Positions 23,201 through 33,393 of a stretch of DNA of 40,211 bases are shown here, piece by piece (position 1 is the first letter of the stretch; the number at the start of each line of letters is the position of its first letter). The notes beneath the pieces are model-generated. The model had not been told where the DNA came from. It did no database searches and saw only the letters and a list, made by a program, of their open reading frames with translations. This stretch comes from Krasilnikovozyma curviuscula (taxonomy: Eukaryota; Basidiomycota; Tremellomycetes; Cystofilobasidiales; Mrakiaceae), in assembly GCA_014825775.1 (NCBI GenBank), contig MVAQ01000201.1, positions 1 to 40,211 on the forward strand, read 5' to 3'. The position numbers were made by a program, and so were the translations under genes.

Positions 23201-23840
23201 AAATTCCCTTTTCTACATTTCCAGAACATCCAAGCTCAAGTTGTTCACCACCAAGATCCTGATCACTGCCTTCCCTCCCTCTTCCTTGAACAACAATGCG
23301 GTCGGTGGATAGGCAAATGACCCATTCTGCCTCGCGCGTGTTCAGACATCGCGTCGAGGGAAAACCTTGAGCCTGTGTCGCGCTCCGCGTACTTCCCATA
23401 CAGAGTCACAGTAGAAAAATATCTCTCAAATGCTGGTAGACTTTCGAGCTCACAGCACTCGCGTTTAATCCTCGAAACATCGTCAAACTCACCAGATTGA
23501 GCCTGAAAGCAAGCTCCTCCCTCCATGCTTCCAAGTCGCAGTCGAATCTCATGCCAGCCTCGAGAACAACCTTGAGCCTTTTCCCATGCCTCGTCTTGAC
23601 GGCATCGCACAGTAAGAAATTTGCGAGTGCTTCAAAAGAGTGGATGGTGCATTTCGCCAAAAAGAAGGGAAGGCCCGAGGTGTAAAAGTGTCTGGAGACG
23701 AGGAGCGTGGAGAGGGATGTATGCGTCGAAGGTATGATAGAGTATGAAAGGATGCGGGTGAAGACTTCCTGTGGTAGGCTGAGGGCCTCTGGAATTGTTT
23801 GAGCAGGCGCAGGCCATGACCAGGAAGAAGAGGAGGACAT
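20297..23840 (-). CDS. Long F-box-like protein with a repeated acidic/hydrophobic motif in its C-terminal half
   Basis: F-box proteins recruit substrates to SCF ubiquitin ligases. The start MSSSSSWSWPAPAQ leads to an F-box-like stretch: EALSLPQEVFTRILSYSI, then LSTLLVSRHFYTSGLPFF. A middle region follows with VKSLSILDISVPAETEYQ, MLPYITHLSLFNVTERTYDL, HLSLAIDFWYP and AYPGIKTVEFGKVYMHG, resembling the leucine-rich body of fungal F-box proteins. After VLPKLKEVGVWNDAA an in-frame join (donor GTGAGT, acceptor GACGTAG) gives KEASELLGLNKHSMIAPVFI. The gene therefore continues into a disordered, Lys/Ser-rich region with PRKKKEMK and KKRKRG (possible nuclear signals). Four related motifs lie here: VFEDADLLLALSLRGVSV, LDPDVLMELAAQGFAV, LSDAELLLKLAPE and VFENDDLFLKLSREGFG. 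It ends SDVGRKE (stop 20299-20297). The exon between about 23399 and 23200 is uncertain. An alternative is two genes, split near the ATG at 22306. Confidence 0.65.
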
Positions 23841-24535
23841 TGGACAAGATTATCTACTGTGGTATCAGAGAGAAATATTACGTAAATACCAGTGCGAAAT
23901 TTCAAAAGTGAGGATGGGCTGAAGCAGACTGGCCTTTTTCAATGCTCAAACGGCTGGCGCACACGAGGGGGTTCAATAATTGGCCAGTGTCGTCCTGTGT
24001 GGTTTCCGATAGAAACAATGGAGGGAGAATTTTGGATGATAAAGAAAAAGGTTAATCAATTTCAAAATGAATGGAGCACATGCAGAAATACTCGAACTCA
24101 CCTACCTCTGATGAATCTAACCAGTCGGCTTCGACAGGATCAGACACCTGACTCGTCCCCTCTTCACTACAGCACTTGAGTGATCTAAATTTGCTTGTTT
24201 GGGTAGCTCCAAAAGAGGCTCAAAGCGATACAATAGGATAATAGTGATTAGCTTGATGTTGCTGTCGTGGTTTGAGGAAAGTAGAAGAAAAAGGCCAAGG
24301 GACGCGTCGAGGGATCATGACATATCCTCGCAGAAATGTCAACGGTAGGAAAAGCCAGGAGATATTACAGAAATTAGAACTCTGTCCTAACATTCTCATC
24401 CAGTGATTCCTAATGTCATTACAACGATCCTTCAGTTTGCGCCACCCTTGCTCTCCTACTTCTGGATGCCGGCACTTCGTCAACCTCGACCTTTCGACAG
24501 CGACAGCCAACCGATTACCAACTAACTTCAGCGAT
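23841..24535. other. Divergent promoter region between the F-box-like gene and prohibitin-2
   Basis: About 700 bases between two genes transcribed away from each other. The minus-strand open frame at 24220-24804 (194 codons) runs antisense to prohibitin exon 1 and into this region; it has no family resemblance and is taken as a shadow. Confidence 0.55.
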
Positions 24536-26623
24536 ATGTCAAATCCTTCCGAGGTGTTCCAGCGAATCCAGAAGGAGCTCAATAACAGGCTTAGACAGGC
24601 CCAAGGCGGCAGACCAGGAGGAGGAATACCGCCCAGGTTACCAACGGGAGGGGCCATCGCTGGCTCTGGCCTCTTGATCGCTCTCGTCGGCGCTGGCATC
24701 CTCGCTTCCAACTCTCTATTCAATGGTGAGTTCCTGAATTTGTTTCGATGATGCTGTGGGATGGTGTGGGATGGCAGAAAAGTCAATTGGTTCCACAACG
24801 ACATCGGTTTTAAAAAAAAAGGTGCAAACGTCAGCGTGGGTAGATGGGTTCTACACTGTGCTTGGACTCATCAGAACCTCAAGAAGGACAGAGTGCGGTG
24901 AAGGAGGTGAATCAGATACTGCGAAATTGGTAGATCATTTATGCCTCTAGAAATCATCTTTCGTCGAAGTCCAGCCTGGGTGGTAATCGAGAAGTACCCA
25001 TCGACAGACACCCCTCTCTCCACATCAACTCCCTGGTTACTTCTGTAATTTTAGTCTTCTTCCGGTTTTCGCTGACTTTAACCTGGCCTCGCTTTTCTCC
25101 ACCAAAACACGCCTTTGTTCAAAACTCTCGCTATGTCTGTACACACACCTCCCCAACCCATCCCGGCGCTTTGAAAAACGTACTACCAAATGGAATGAAC
25201 TTTATTGTTTCAAATTCTCAACAACTTACAGTCGATGGTGGTCACAGAGCAATCAAGTACACCCGTCTAAACGGTATCTCCCCAGTAGTCTACGCCGAAG
25301 GTTAGCTTGGTCTCTTCTCCAGCTGGCTTCAGTTCTAACAGAACTTTTTTCCTTTCTCTGATGTCTCTCCAGGTACTCACTTCCACGTGAGGTCTCCATC
25401 TATCCTTTTGTGCTGAGCTCCCTCTAATTTACCTTCTTTCCCTTGCTCTCCTCTCTTCCAACTTCTCCTCTCGCGTTCAGATCCCATGGTTCGAAAAGCC
25501 CATCGATTTTGACGTCCGAGCGAAGCCGCGGTCGATTGCGTCGCTAACAGGAACTAAGGATCTCCAGATGGTCAACATTACGTGCAGGGTGCTGAGCAGG
25601 CCGAGTGTCAACGATTTGGCGACAATGTGAGTCAGTGCACTTTATGTTTCTGTTTCGCCCACCGAGACAGACATACTGGAGATATTCTGGGAGATGGATC
25701 TCGTTTGAGATAGAGCTTTTGAGAGAGGGAGTAGAAGGAATTTGGCGCTCTCAGATGCTCGGGCGACAATACCTATTTTCAGAATCTTTTCTCAGAATCT
25801 TGTGTCTTTCCCATCTTTTTGTGATCTTAACCGTTGGTGGTTTTTTCTTTCGTCAGCTATCGAGAACTTGGCACTGATTACGACGAGCGAGTGCTGCCGT
25901 CGATTGTCAATGAAGTCCTCAAGGTGAGAATATCTTTTGCTATTTCCTCTCCTGTTAATCATATACATATGACTGATTCCTTTCGTCTTACTTCCCTTTC
26001 TTGAACCCAGTCCGTCGTCGCTCAGTTCACCGCAGCCCAGATCATCACTATGAGAGAGTCTGTCAGTCCTACTGTTTCGTTACCGATCGAACACCGTCTG
26101 CTTCGGCCTGTTGACACGATTTGACTTATGAAATTTAAAGGTATCCCGTCTCGTCAGAGAGAATCTGGTCAAGAGGGCTTCTAAATTCAACCTAGTTCTG
26201 GACGACGTGTCCATCACGCATGTTGCATTCAGTCCCGAGTTTACCCACGCTGTTGAAGGTGTGTATGACCGCCCCCACTCTCCCATCATTTAATGCCATT
26301 GTAAGCCGCTGACACTGTCCCTTATTGCCTCTACAGCCAAGCAGGTCGCACAGCAGACCGCGCAGCGGGCAGCCTTCCTCGTCGACCAAGCGATTCAAGA
26401 GAAGCAATCAATCATCGTACGAGCACAGGGTGAGGCAAAGTCAGCCGAGCTCATTGGCGATGCGGTGAAAGCCAACAAGGGCTTCCTCAGTCTCAGGAAA
26501 CTCGAAGCCGCCAGGGATATCGCCAACGTTCTCGCCGAGGGAGGCAATAAGATCATGTTGGACACCAACAGCCTGTTGTTAAATGTCGAGGACGATGGGG
26601 TTATCAAAACGGGTAAAAAGTAG
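24536..26623 (+). CDS. PHB2: Prohibitin-2, mitochondrial inner-membrane scaffold subunit
   Basis: Prohibitin-2 assembles with prohibitin-1 into ring complexes in the mitochondrial inner membrane, stabilising respiratory subunits and cardiolipin-rich domains. Eight exons: 24536-24725, 25232-25300, 25373-25386, 25481-25626, 25857-25923, 26011-26061, 26141-26258 and 26337-26623. The start [19 protein letters not shown] leads to a Gly-rich stretch and the membrane anchor [20 protein letters not shown]. The PHB/SPFH domain follows: [91 protein letters not shown] and [19 protein letters not shown]. The C-terminal coiled coil contains [16 protein letters not shown] and [18 protein letters not shown]. 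Length is about 310 residues, normal for the family. Exon 3 is 14 nt and intron 1 is 506 nt, far longer than the rest. Confidence 0.97.
24726..25231 (+). other. Unusually long first intron of prohibitin-2
   Basis: This 506-nt intron (GTGAGT...TTACAG) is several times longer than its neighbours. The 3' half is pyrimidine-rich. A C-box-like GATGATG near the 5' end and a CTGA further on are too far apart and imperfect for a C/D snoRNA call. I see nothing else definite in it. Confidence 0.6.
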
Positions 26624-26854
26624 ACTAAAATACAGGTATGGCCCAATGTGAGAAAGTAATGTATGATAGTCGCATTCCCCAGTCATTACACCTGACTTGA
26701 GCAAGGCTGTACGCAATTGACCCCGTCCAAGGATCAGTCACAGGTATTAAATCGACGTGTCAAAACGCTACAGAAAGTCATACATCGTAAACAACAGTAG
26801 AAAGGTCATCGCAGCGTCATTAGAGGGTCCCAACATCGTCTCATCCACATCAGC

Positions 26855-28495
26855 TCACGCCCATCCGCTAGTTCCACCACCGCTACTACTGGCGCTATCG
26901 GTTTCAATGGCGGTTGGAGCGGCAGAGCGGCGAGAGTGGGTCGTCGCGGACTGTAGAAAGAAAAGATGAGGATGTCAGTCAATGACGCGGCACCTACAAA
27001 AAGAGAGGAAGTAAAAACTCACACCACCCAACAAACTTCTCTCGCTTCTTTCACCTCTTTTACTTCCTTCTCTATCTGTGTTCTCAGCTTCAAGTACGAG
27101 CTTTTCTTCCTCTGATTCCTCCTCGTCCTCTTGATCCTCGAGCTCTTCACTCGCCTGAATCTCTTCTGCCTCTCTCGCTCTCAATCTCCTCCAAGTCTCT
27201 TCTTCCTCCTCTTCTTCCTTTATATCAGTACTTCCTGATTCTGAAGAGATGAGATCGTGTGTCCTCAATGGTGGCTCATCACTGAAGAGAGACGAGCGAC
27301 GGTGACGGAGCGTGGTGAGTGGGTCGAGGGGTTGAGGTTCGAATTTGATTGATGTAGGAGTAGCACTTGGTGGAACTCTTGCTGGAGGAGAGGTGATCGT
27401 GAGGAGGCCGAAGGTAAGCACGCTGAAGAATAGAGCTGAGAATAGTGATGCAGCGGAGAGAGCGAGGAAAGAGATAATTGGATGGTAGTTTAGGAAATAT
27501 CTGTATAATCAACACAAAGATTAAACAGTAAGACTATCATTCATCAAATTCGACACAGGAGAAGAGAGGTACTCTGGTACTTACCTGATTCCACTAAGTC
27601 TCGCATCGAAAAGCACAAAGTTCCCTTCAGGCATCGTCATTACTTCCTTGACCCCGCCGCTGCCACTACCATTTCCAGAACCAGTAACATGTTCCCACTT
27701 GTCTTCTCTTCCGACACTCAGTTTGAGCCATTTCGCCTCATGGTCGATGCCCTTGGAGACGCGTTTGTATGGATTTGGAATGAATGACGTGATCATGGTG
27801 TGGGTTAAGAGCTGAGTTTGGAGTGACGACTGGAAAAGGAATGGGAAGAAGCGTTGAAAGGTAAACGAGAAGATTGAGTTGGGCGCGGGAGATAAAATGG
27901 TCTGCAATGTCGACACAGACAAGAGTCAGGGCTTGACAAGACACACACAGAAGGGAAGAGAATCTTCAAGACGTACAGGGCGACTTCGACTAGCCAAGCT
28001 GATGTTCTTTGAGTTGAGGATATCGACGCTGATCATAAAGTTGCCCAAGTTATAGTTTTGCGGGACAGCGGGGACGTTGAACTGGATGGAAATATCGTAA
28101 GCCTGTGACTGAGCAAATGGAGAGCTTGGGGATGAAGGAAGTTGTATGAGAGTATGGGGTGGGAGACCAGGAGTTCTATTGCAAACGGAGGAGTGAAGTC
28201 AGTCGACGGTTGGGCTTGATGCGAGGGACCCAATGTTTGCTTCTCACCCATACGTCAGGTAAACGTCCCCTTTCCAGTTATTGACTCTACCCCAGCTCCA
28301 CCAGAAGCTTCCATATGCGACACCACATACGCCCAATGAGATGACTGCAAGGATGCCAACGACCAAGAGGCGAATCACGAGGAGGGGCAAGGACGGTGAA
28401 GTGAGCAATTTGAATGGCGGAAGGGACAGGATAGACGAGGTCAGAGATGAGGTGGGTTGGGATGACCCCTTGGTTGGTATGGTAGCTGTTGTCAT
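26855..28495 (-). CDS. SEI1: Seipin (lipid-droplet assembly protein)
   Basis: Seipin forms ring oligomers at ER-lipid droplet junctions and controls droplet size and maturation. Five exons give about 440 residues. The start MTTATIPTKGSSQPTSS leads to TM1 (LLVIRLLVVGILAVISLGVC). The lumenal beta-sandwich begins TPGLPPHTLIQLP, then SQAYDISIQFNVPAVPQNYN, LGNFMISVDILNSKNISLA, SRSRPTILSP and HTMITSFIPNPYKRVS. The order NLGxFM...LAS.SRP is diagnostic. TM2 follows (YHPIISFLALSAASLFSALF). The cytosolic tail is acidic (IKEEEEEEETWRRLRAREAE), with Lys/Arg and Ser/Gly residues ending GGGTSGWA. The last exon joins through GTGAGT...CTACAG to SATTHSRRSAAPTAI. The gene converges on prohibitin-2 with about 230 bases between stops. 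Confidence 0.93.
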
Positions 28496-29213
28496 GTGTT
28501 GATGTACGAAGCGGAAGAATGGGGGAGAAGCAGGAGACTTAAGCCCGAGATAGAGGCTGACGGTAGGATTGAATTAGACTAATTGTTTATTGTTTACGAC
28601 CGACACCAACACACGGACAAGAAAGAAAAGGGAAGTAAACACCAGCCGGCAGAAAGACAATCTACCGATATACATGCACAGAGCGAAAGGACGAACTAAC
28701 CTGGCAGCGTTCTCTTCTTATTATTTGCTCGCTGCAGCTTCACCTATTGATGGCCAGGCACTATGTGTGAAAAAGATTTGAGTAGGTAACCAAGAGCTAC
28801 TCTGCCTAAATCAAGGTGGGGGCCATTGATCACGGTCAGAGGAAAGTTTAGTTCGGCGTGAGTGCTAGCGATACGTCACGATGCAAGTGGCGGGAAAGTT
28901 TCGTGCATATATACAAGAGTATCTCAGAGAGAACATTGAAGCGGTTCAGAGAAAGAAAGAGAGAAAGAAAGGAACATGTCATTTTATTGAGTTCGTTTGA
29001 AATGCTGTCGTAGAACGGAAAGGAGATGCGAGCGACCTCCTTCAAAGATGTAAACAAGGCAACAAGGTGGTCTGAACGGAACTGGGCTAGGTGAAGACGG
29101 CACCTTTGTCCAATGCAGAGTACGCGTTCAGTATCTGCAAGCATCAAACACGTGAAGGTAAGGTCAGGTCAGTCAAAATGAGAGCATGTTGATGTAAAGG
29201 CGCGACGGTTGTC
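28496..29213. other. Intergenic, seipin promoter side
   Basis: About 720 bases upstream of seipin and downstream of the next minus-strand gene. A purine-rich run (GAAAGAAAGAGAG-like) lies at 28949-28972. The minus frame at 28848-29147 is not supported by a phase-compatible splice. A possible 3' exon at about 29136 would only add one residue and a stop to the upstream gene. Confidence 0.45.
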
Positions 29214-30373
29214 TTACTCGAAATACTTCAACTGCGACGAGAAATGCAATGGGTCAATCTGTCATAAAGAAAAGACAAACTTTTAAAAACAAATTGGGAG
29301 CTTACGGTATCCTTTACTTTGAAAACCGCACCACCTTCAGCGCTGGGACGAGTGTCAATCGAGTGAAACTTTAACTCGCTCCCACCGGTTGCACCTTCCT
29401 TTGAAGAAAAAACTCGGACGTGGATGCAGTTTCCTTTGTCATCCTACAGAAAGAGAGGAACGTGGGAGAAATACCGTAAAGAGATGACGAAGCAGTCAGC
29501 CCAGCAAGTGCATCTTCAGTTACGGTTTGTAAGGAAGACCCTCACAAGCTGGATTTTCCCAATGTAATCCTCTCCATACGAAACACTGACGGTGAAGTAC
29601 TCAATGGGCCTGTAGAACTGAATCGCTTCTTGTCCTTCGGCATCACCTTCGAACAATTGCTCCACCTCGTCCAATCCGTGTTTCTGTAGAGATCAAGAGC
29701 GGTGAATTTGACAACCCATTAAAGGGAATAATTCATGATACAGTAAAGGCGATTTTGTAAGGAAGAAATGGTTTGCGATGGGAAAATGGTGGAGGTAACT
29801 GTCAAACCAAGCAAAGTGGAGATATAAACCAAACCGGGTCACAAACATACCTTGTCCTCCAATTTGAGTTGGTTCAATTTGACCAATACGGCATGTTTGA
29901 TGTCTTTGTGTTGGAAGACAGCGAGACCTTCTGAATCCATGGCGTGAACGGGCGAAGCGACCGCACCAGGAGGGAGAACTCCTGAACGGGAGGGGACGAG
30001 GCCATCCCAATACCGCAGGTAGCACCAAATGGCATTAGATAATCCAAACAGGGATTGGCAGAGGAAAGTTCAAAGGCAGTTAACTATCGGAAGGTTATGA
30101 TGTACTGAAACATCTCAGATCTCTAAATGATTCTCACCGGTGTCTGTGTTTGTGTGGTGGTGAGCACCCGTCAGTTTTGAAAGAGCCTATGGTTACATCC
30201 AAGATAAAAGGTGAATACGGCCAGTTAGCTAGTCTTCTCTTGGTGCCAGAGTTTCAGAACTGAGCTGAGAACGGACCTCTTTTGCTACAGGCTAAGAGAA
30301 AAGAACAGAAGCAATTCAGTAGAGCAATTGACAATAGGGATCTCAGAGATTGGCATACAATGATTGAAGCCAT
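29214..30373 (-). CDS. Unidentified protein with a stefin/cystatin-like C-terminal half
   Basis: Several exons read coherently. A start at 30373 gives MASII, joined by GTATGC...CTCTTAG to a short helical stretch starting PVAKE. The middle contains GVLPPGAVASPVHAMDSEG and LAVFQHKDIKHAVLVKLNQL. Then, in phase over consensus introns, come KHGLDEVEQLFEGDAEGQEA, IEYFTVSVSYGEDYIGKIQL, DDKGNCIHVRVFSSKEGATG and ELKFHSIDTRPSAEGGAVF, ending IDPLHFSSQLKYFE. The run from a tyrosine-containing strand to C-I-H-V-R-V-F and a terminal aromatic resembles strands 2-5 of stefin-type cysteine-protease inhibitors (YxxKVxV...HLRVFxSLP...LTYF). The QVVAG loop is not conserved, so inhibition is only a hypothesis. 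Exons between 30040 and 30190 are uncertain. The terminal codon can be GAG TAA (29216-29214), or GAG can be split by a GTAAGA donor. Confidence 0.45.
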
Positions 30374-30709
30374 GTCAGTTGTTCTGGTCCAGGAGGGGTT
30401 GGAGAAGAAGAACAGGAGAAGGTTCTGACGTCGTTTGAGCAAGGCAAGCGGTGGCGTCCCCAGCTGCTGCTACCCTTGGTCGCCTCGCCAAGCATGCCCC
30501 GCTTTTACTCTCCTGGCATCTCCATCTCTGCTTGAAACGATAAAGATGTCGGACTACTACGCCATATCCAAATCACTGAACTCTACCAGTTCCTTTCTCG
30601 AAAGATCTTCACACCTAAATTTAGCAGTGTCGTGGAGAAAGATGTGTAGTCCTCTCCCTCCAACTTCGAAATCATTGAAGCCATTTGCACACGTATAATC
30701 GTCTTAGGA
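30374..30709. other. Divergent promoter between the cystatin-like gene and a small membrane-protein gene
   Basis: About 340 bases. A plus-strand frame starting at 30549 (MSDYYAISKS) can be spliced onto the following exon, but in the wrong phase for the conserved downstream part. I treat this stretch as 5' leader and promoter. Confidence 0.4.
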
Positions 30710-31566
30710 ATGGATCTTCCCTCCTACCAGAAGCTGGCAGCAGAAGAGCCTCTCGACTCTCAACTTCCTCTGCTGCCAGCAACATATCCGCCCTCAGCCG
30801 ACGCTCGGAGCGGAAATGGGCGAAACAGAATGATAACCTGGATGTATTTGCCTTCGTGGCCTATAAAAGGAAACAACGAGCAGATCATGGGGGCCTGTCC
30901 TACCAGCAGAGAGGTCAGTACATCTTTGCACGACGGTAGTTCTCCCGCACCCATTGCTGCGCTTCAAATCGATTCCTACCATAGCTTATTTACGATTGCT
31001 CATCCGGACTCTCTTTTTCTTTCATCTTTCTGTCCGATAGGAAGCAATCTCGCTTGCTCGGCGTTATTTCTCCGTGTTGGATCTGTACTCGGAAGAGCGC
31101 CTGGAATTCTATCTTCAGAGTGATTCTACTGTCTATAAAACAGCGTTCCCTTGGGTCAGAGTTACAAACGAAGTTTGGGAAGCCGACACATTTGTGAACA
31201 GGGCTACGGAGATCGTTTTGAAGGTCGGGGTGGAGTTGGATGAAGCTGGCAAACGGAAGCGTAAGCACATTCCAATGAGATACACAATTATTTTGAACAT
31301 ATATTCACTCTGGCATTACAGTTCTCATTCGAAATTGGTGTGTGGGGTCCTTGTCAGCTTTGCTCTGCATTGGTTTCCTCGTTGGGGTGGTTGTCGGAGC
31401 ACGACACGACGCATGGGTCAAATCGCATCCTACGCTACCGGCTGCCCCTACGCCGGCTGCATCAGTCTTCAGATCTTTCAGAAATGGTCGTGGGCTAAGT
31501 CCGGGGAAAGTGGTTCCAATCGATGTGAGTTACACAAACCTCTACTTGTTTGTTTGCGAGCTGTAG
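30710..31566 (+). CDS. Small protein with one C-terminal membrane helix, unknown family
   Basis: Three exons, about 30710-30912, 31042-31260 and 31329-31529, give a continuous product. The start MDLPSYQKLAAEEPLDSQLP has a good context (GGAATGG). A Pro-rich part contains MYLPSWPIKGNNEQIMGACP. In phase zero over a GTCAGT...GATAG intron comes EEAISLARRYFSVLDLYSEE, then FYLQSDSTVYKTAFPWVRV and EVWEADTFVNRATEIVLKVG. After another intron, IRNWCVGSLSALLCIGFLVG forms one transmembrane helix. The tail has ARHDAWVKSHPTLP and VFRSFRNGRGLSPGKVVPID. After ID either the frame runs on to a TAG at 31564-31566, or a GTGAGT donor leads to a short last exon near 31620. I do not recognise the family; a membrane-anchored helical cytosolic domain is all that can be said. 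Confidence 0.6.
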
Positions 31567-32079
31567 CATTGCTAATAATGCTCGACGTTGACTGGTTCAA
31601 TTTATCTGTGGCTGAATTAAGAGAGAGGGAGGAAGAATAACGGCTTCTTGGAATGACCATAAGCTGGAATGAATTTGGTTATTTCTTGCTTTGGAATGCT
31701 CTCATGGCGATAATACATTTGCGTCAACTTTAAATCGAGGAAATTTACCAACTTGGTAGCTCCCTACAAGTCATATCGACTGTCCAACCAAGGTGGCTGA
31801 AAGGAGGAGTCCAAAACTGATTGAATGACGGAATATGAGCCACAGAGAGTTTAGATTATATATTTGTCGATTCCAGCTCAGTCTGCATGGACTACCAACA
31901 TCAAAAGCCTGCCCACGCGCAACTTTTGTCTCAGTCAAACTACAGAATTGTCTCTGAAGCCGTCACGAAAACTAACTCAAGCTCGACACTTGACGAACGG
32001 AAGCGCAAGAAAACGCAAGACCCTTCCTCCCGGTGGAGCTTGCCCGACGTGCTTGTTCCTTGAAAGTCCAGCAGCACAT
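31567..32079. other. Intergenic between convergent genes
   Basis: About 510 bases between the ends of two convergent genes. The last exon of the membrane-protein gene may lie at its left edge (31620-31670). Nothing else is recognised. Confidence 0.4.
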
Positions 32080-33393
32080 CTACGCGGAAAACCCCCTAAA
32101 GCGTATTTGCAGACACTGCTTGTAGTGCCAAGCAAGTAATACTGGATCTGGTCTTGTTTCCGCGTAGTCTCTGAACCTAGTGGGATGCAGGACCTTCCCG
32201 TGATACATTCGGTCAGATTCCTCTCGAGGATAAAAACTGTGTACAACGTAGTCGCCGTCCTAGAAAAGGGGGAACAGGATATTATTACGAGCGATTGCAC
32301 TGGGACGTGGAGGAAGGAACAGGCCTTGAAGTACAAAGACCATTCAAATCTATCAAAGGAGTGATGGATATCGTCTCGGAGTAGAAGGCCCATAGTGACC
32401 TCAAAGAGGCTTGAGGTTGACAAGAGGCGATCGTAGATCTGGAATAGCAGAAAATCACATGCTTTTAGTCGCTTGTGCTATCAAGGTCGATAAACCAAGC
32501 AGACTCACATCCGCCCTGCTGAAGGGAACAATATGCGATGGGGTGCATCCAAAGTACTTCCTGTCACTCAGAAGGCACTTTCCGTCTCGAAATATCAATT
32601 CTTCGCGGAAAGAGTTCTGGATTGACCGGTCAGTGACTGTGACAAAATTCTGCCGATCGACGGGAAGGTGAAGAAGGAGCAAATGAACGTACCTGGTGAG
32701 CGGAAGATCGCTTTGAGTTACTGACTGTAGAATTGCTGGTAGAGTCCGGGTTCGCGGGTAGCTGGGCTGACCTGCTCGACTCAGGACCATCCGAAAAGGT
32801 CATGCTCGTGCCGAAGGCTGACGAGAGTATGGACTGGTTAGCCTCTGTTTCACAGCATGAATCGCGTTGCGAGCTTGTGTAGAATGGACAAACCCTGGGG
32901 CTCCAGCGTATATGTTCCCTGTACAGGCACTCCGGTGTTGTCTACCTGTAAACCCGACGGAGCCCTTAACACCCCCTCCTCTCTCACAAGCTGTGATAGC
33001 ACCTCATAGACATAAAGCCAGGTGTTGGTATGGCTAGCAGCGAGAAAGCTAACAGGAATGGTAGCTAGACGTTGGCCATCAGTGAAGTTGACTTTGACTA
33101 AGCCTCCTCGCCATTTCTGATCGGCCGTAAAAAATGTCGTTGGAGCCATGTGTGACTCGACTTTGTGCTGAAGTCCAAGGGTAGGAAGAGGATCTGGTGT
33201 CGATTGAGAATGAGGGTATGAGATGCGAGATGCCTACGGTCTGCGCTTCGCGCAAGACACCGTGACCTGTGGCAAAGTCATGCAGCTCTTGCTTGATATT
33301 CGACGCCAGAAAACATCCCGAGAGGGAATCCAGCTCGAGTGAGACCAACCCAATCGAGTTCCCTCGCAAACCAAGTCTTTCGCCCAAACTCAA
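32080..33393 (-). CDS. HNH-nuclease-domain protein of the basidiomycete type; N-terminus open
   Basis: Proteins of this type, with an HNH_2-like domain, are common and of unknown role in basidiomycete genomes. The clear part begins SSAFGTSMTFSDGPESS, then a Ser-rich linker to SNSKRSSAHQ. It joins by GTACGT...CGGCAG to NFVTVTDRSIQNSFREELIF and RDGKCLLSDRKYFGCTPSHI, then VPFSRAD. The C-x(n)-C...SHIVP pattern carries the HNH-like site. Further exons give IYDRLLSTSSLFEVTMGLLL, RDDIHHSFDRFEWSLYFK, DGDYVVHSFYPREESDRMYH and PDPVLLAWHYKQCLQIRF, ending RGFSA (stop 32082-32080). The last intron (32324-32260) begins GC rather than GT. Upstream, frames with IGLVSLELDSLSGCFLAS (33393-33200) and TPVSFLA-like sequence around 33060 probably belong to it, but the start codon and joins are unresolved; the first frame has no ATG. 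Confidence 0.65.
32260..32324 (-). other. GC-AG intron in the HNH gene
   Basis: The exon ends FEWSLYFK (AAG) and the next begins DGDYVVHS; both match the family's usual order. The 65-nt intron between them begins GCCTGT and ends TTCTAG. The nearest GT upstream (GTACTT) would break the reading frame that leads to the conserved WHYKQC end. Confidence 0.55.

Noticed and set aside
24220..24804. A 194-codon open frame on the minus strand
   Set aside because: It is antisense to exon 1 of prohibitin-2, mirrors its codons and has no domain.
24726..25231. A C/D-box snoRNA in the prohibitin intron
   Set aside because: The C-box match is imperfect and no D box lies at a suitable distance or with a terminal stem.
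30435..30939. A spliced frame starting MSDYYAISKS for the small membrane-protein gene
   Set aside because: It runs through the next exon in a phase that cannot join to EAISLARRYF; the frame starting MDLPSYQKL can.
32080..32260. A suspected frameshift in the HNH gene before the WHYKQC end
   Set aside because: On re-reading the bases the frame is intact (PDPVLLAWHYKQC); the gene is not broken there.
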